Source: Flavobacterium sp. (lineage in GTDB: Bacteria; Bacteroidota; Bacteroidia; Flavobacteriales; Flavobacteriaceae). From it: 5,553 nt of DNA. Shown here piece after piece: positions 5,535 through 5,553 of the stretch. Under the pieces are notes generated by a model. The model did no database searches. It was not told where the DNA came from and was given only the letters and a program-made list of their open reading frames with translations. How positions within the stretch are numbered: the stretch's first letter is position 1; each line of letters begins with the position of its first letter. The DNA lies in assembly GCA_027483785.1 (NCBI GenBank), contig JAIXTU010000102.1:1-5553 (forward strand), read 5' to 3'. The translations under genes and the position numbers were made by a program.

Positions 5535-5542
5535 CAAATTTA
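5535..5542 (-). promoter_or_regulatory. Bacteroidota -7 promoter element of pheS
   Basis: The minus strand reads TAAATTTG, identical to the box before the tatA-like gene and a perfect TAnnTTTG. It ends 17 bases before the pheS ATG at 5517. The -33 box would fall at or beyond the window edge and cannot be judged. Confidence 0.6.
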
Positions 5543-5553
5543 GGGTTTAATTC

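Overview
The window looks like a chromosomal segment from a Bacteroidota bacterium, most likely a flavobacterium-like lineage. Four transcription units begin with a perfect copy of the Bacteroidota -7 promoter element TAnnTTTG, Shine-Dalgarno sequences are essentially absent, and the PheS, TatA-like, PAP2 and O-methyltransferase proteins all have the flavour of that phylum. No ribosomal marker is present, so placement below phylum is an inference.

Layout. Bases 1-1310 (+) hold the C-terminal part of a zinc aminopeptidase of the M1 family that starts upstream of the window. Bases 1366-2315 (+) hold a tightly coupled pair: a TatA/TatB-type twin-arginine translocase subunit, then a PAP2-type membrane lipid phosphatase whose ATG overlaps the tatA stop by one base. 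A cation-dependent class I O-methyltransferase (2312-2953, -) runs against them, and the two stop codons overlap. Its start is best placed at the ATG at 2953, because the upstream TTG lies inside the -7 element.

Bases 2954-3340 are a gene-free stretch of nearly 400 bases. Inside it, 3063-3195 is a compact element with several nested inverted repeats that can be drawn as a three-way-junction RNA. It resembles dispersed intergenic repeats of flavobacterial genomes and is the most interesting non-coding feature here. It is followed by an AT-rich two-gene cassette (3341-4018, +) encoding two small proteins I do not recognise.

Bases 4078-5517 (-) are a pheS-led unit: phenylalanyl-tRNA synthetase alpha chain (complete), followed 12 bases later by a small conserved-looking protein of unknown function.

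The genes do not form one pathway. They are mostly housekeeping and envelope functions (protein export, lipid-phosphate turnover, peptide hydrolysis, tRNA charging), with an accessory AT-rich patch and a structured repeat between the two housekeeping blocks. I see no transposase, CRISPR array, tRNA or rRNA, and no clear undescribed multi-gene system. The best candidates for something new are the structured element at 3063-3195 and the unknown gene pair beside it.
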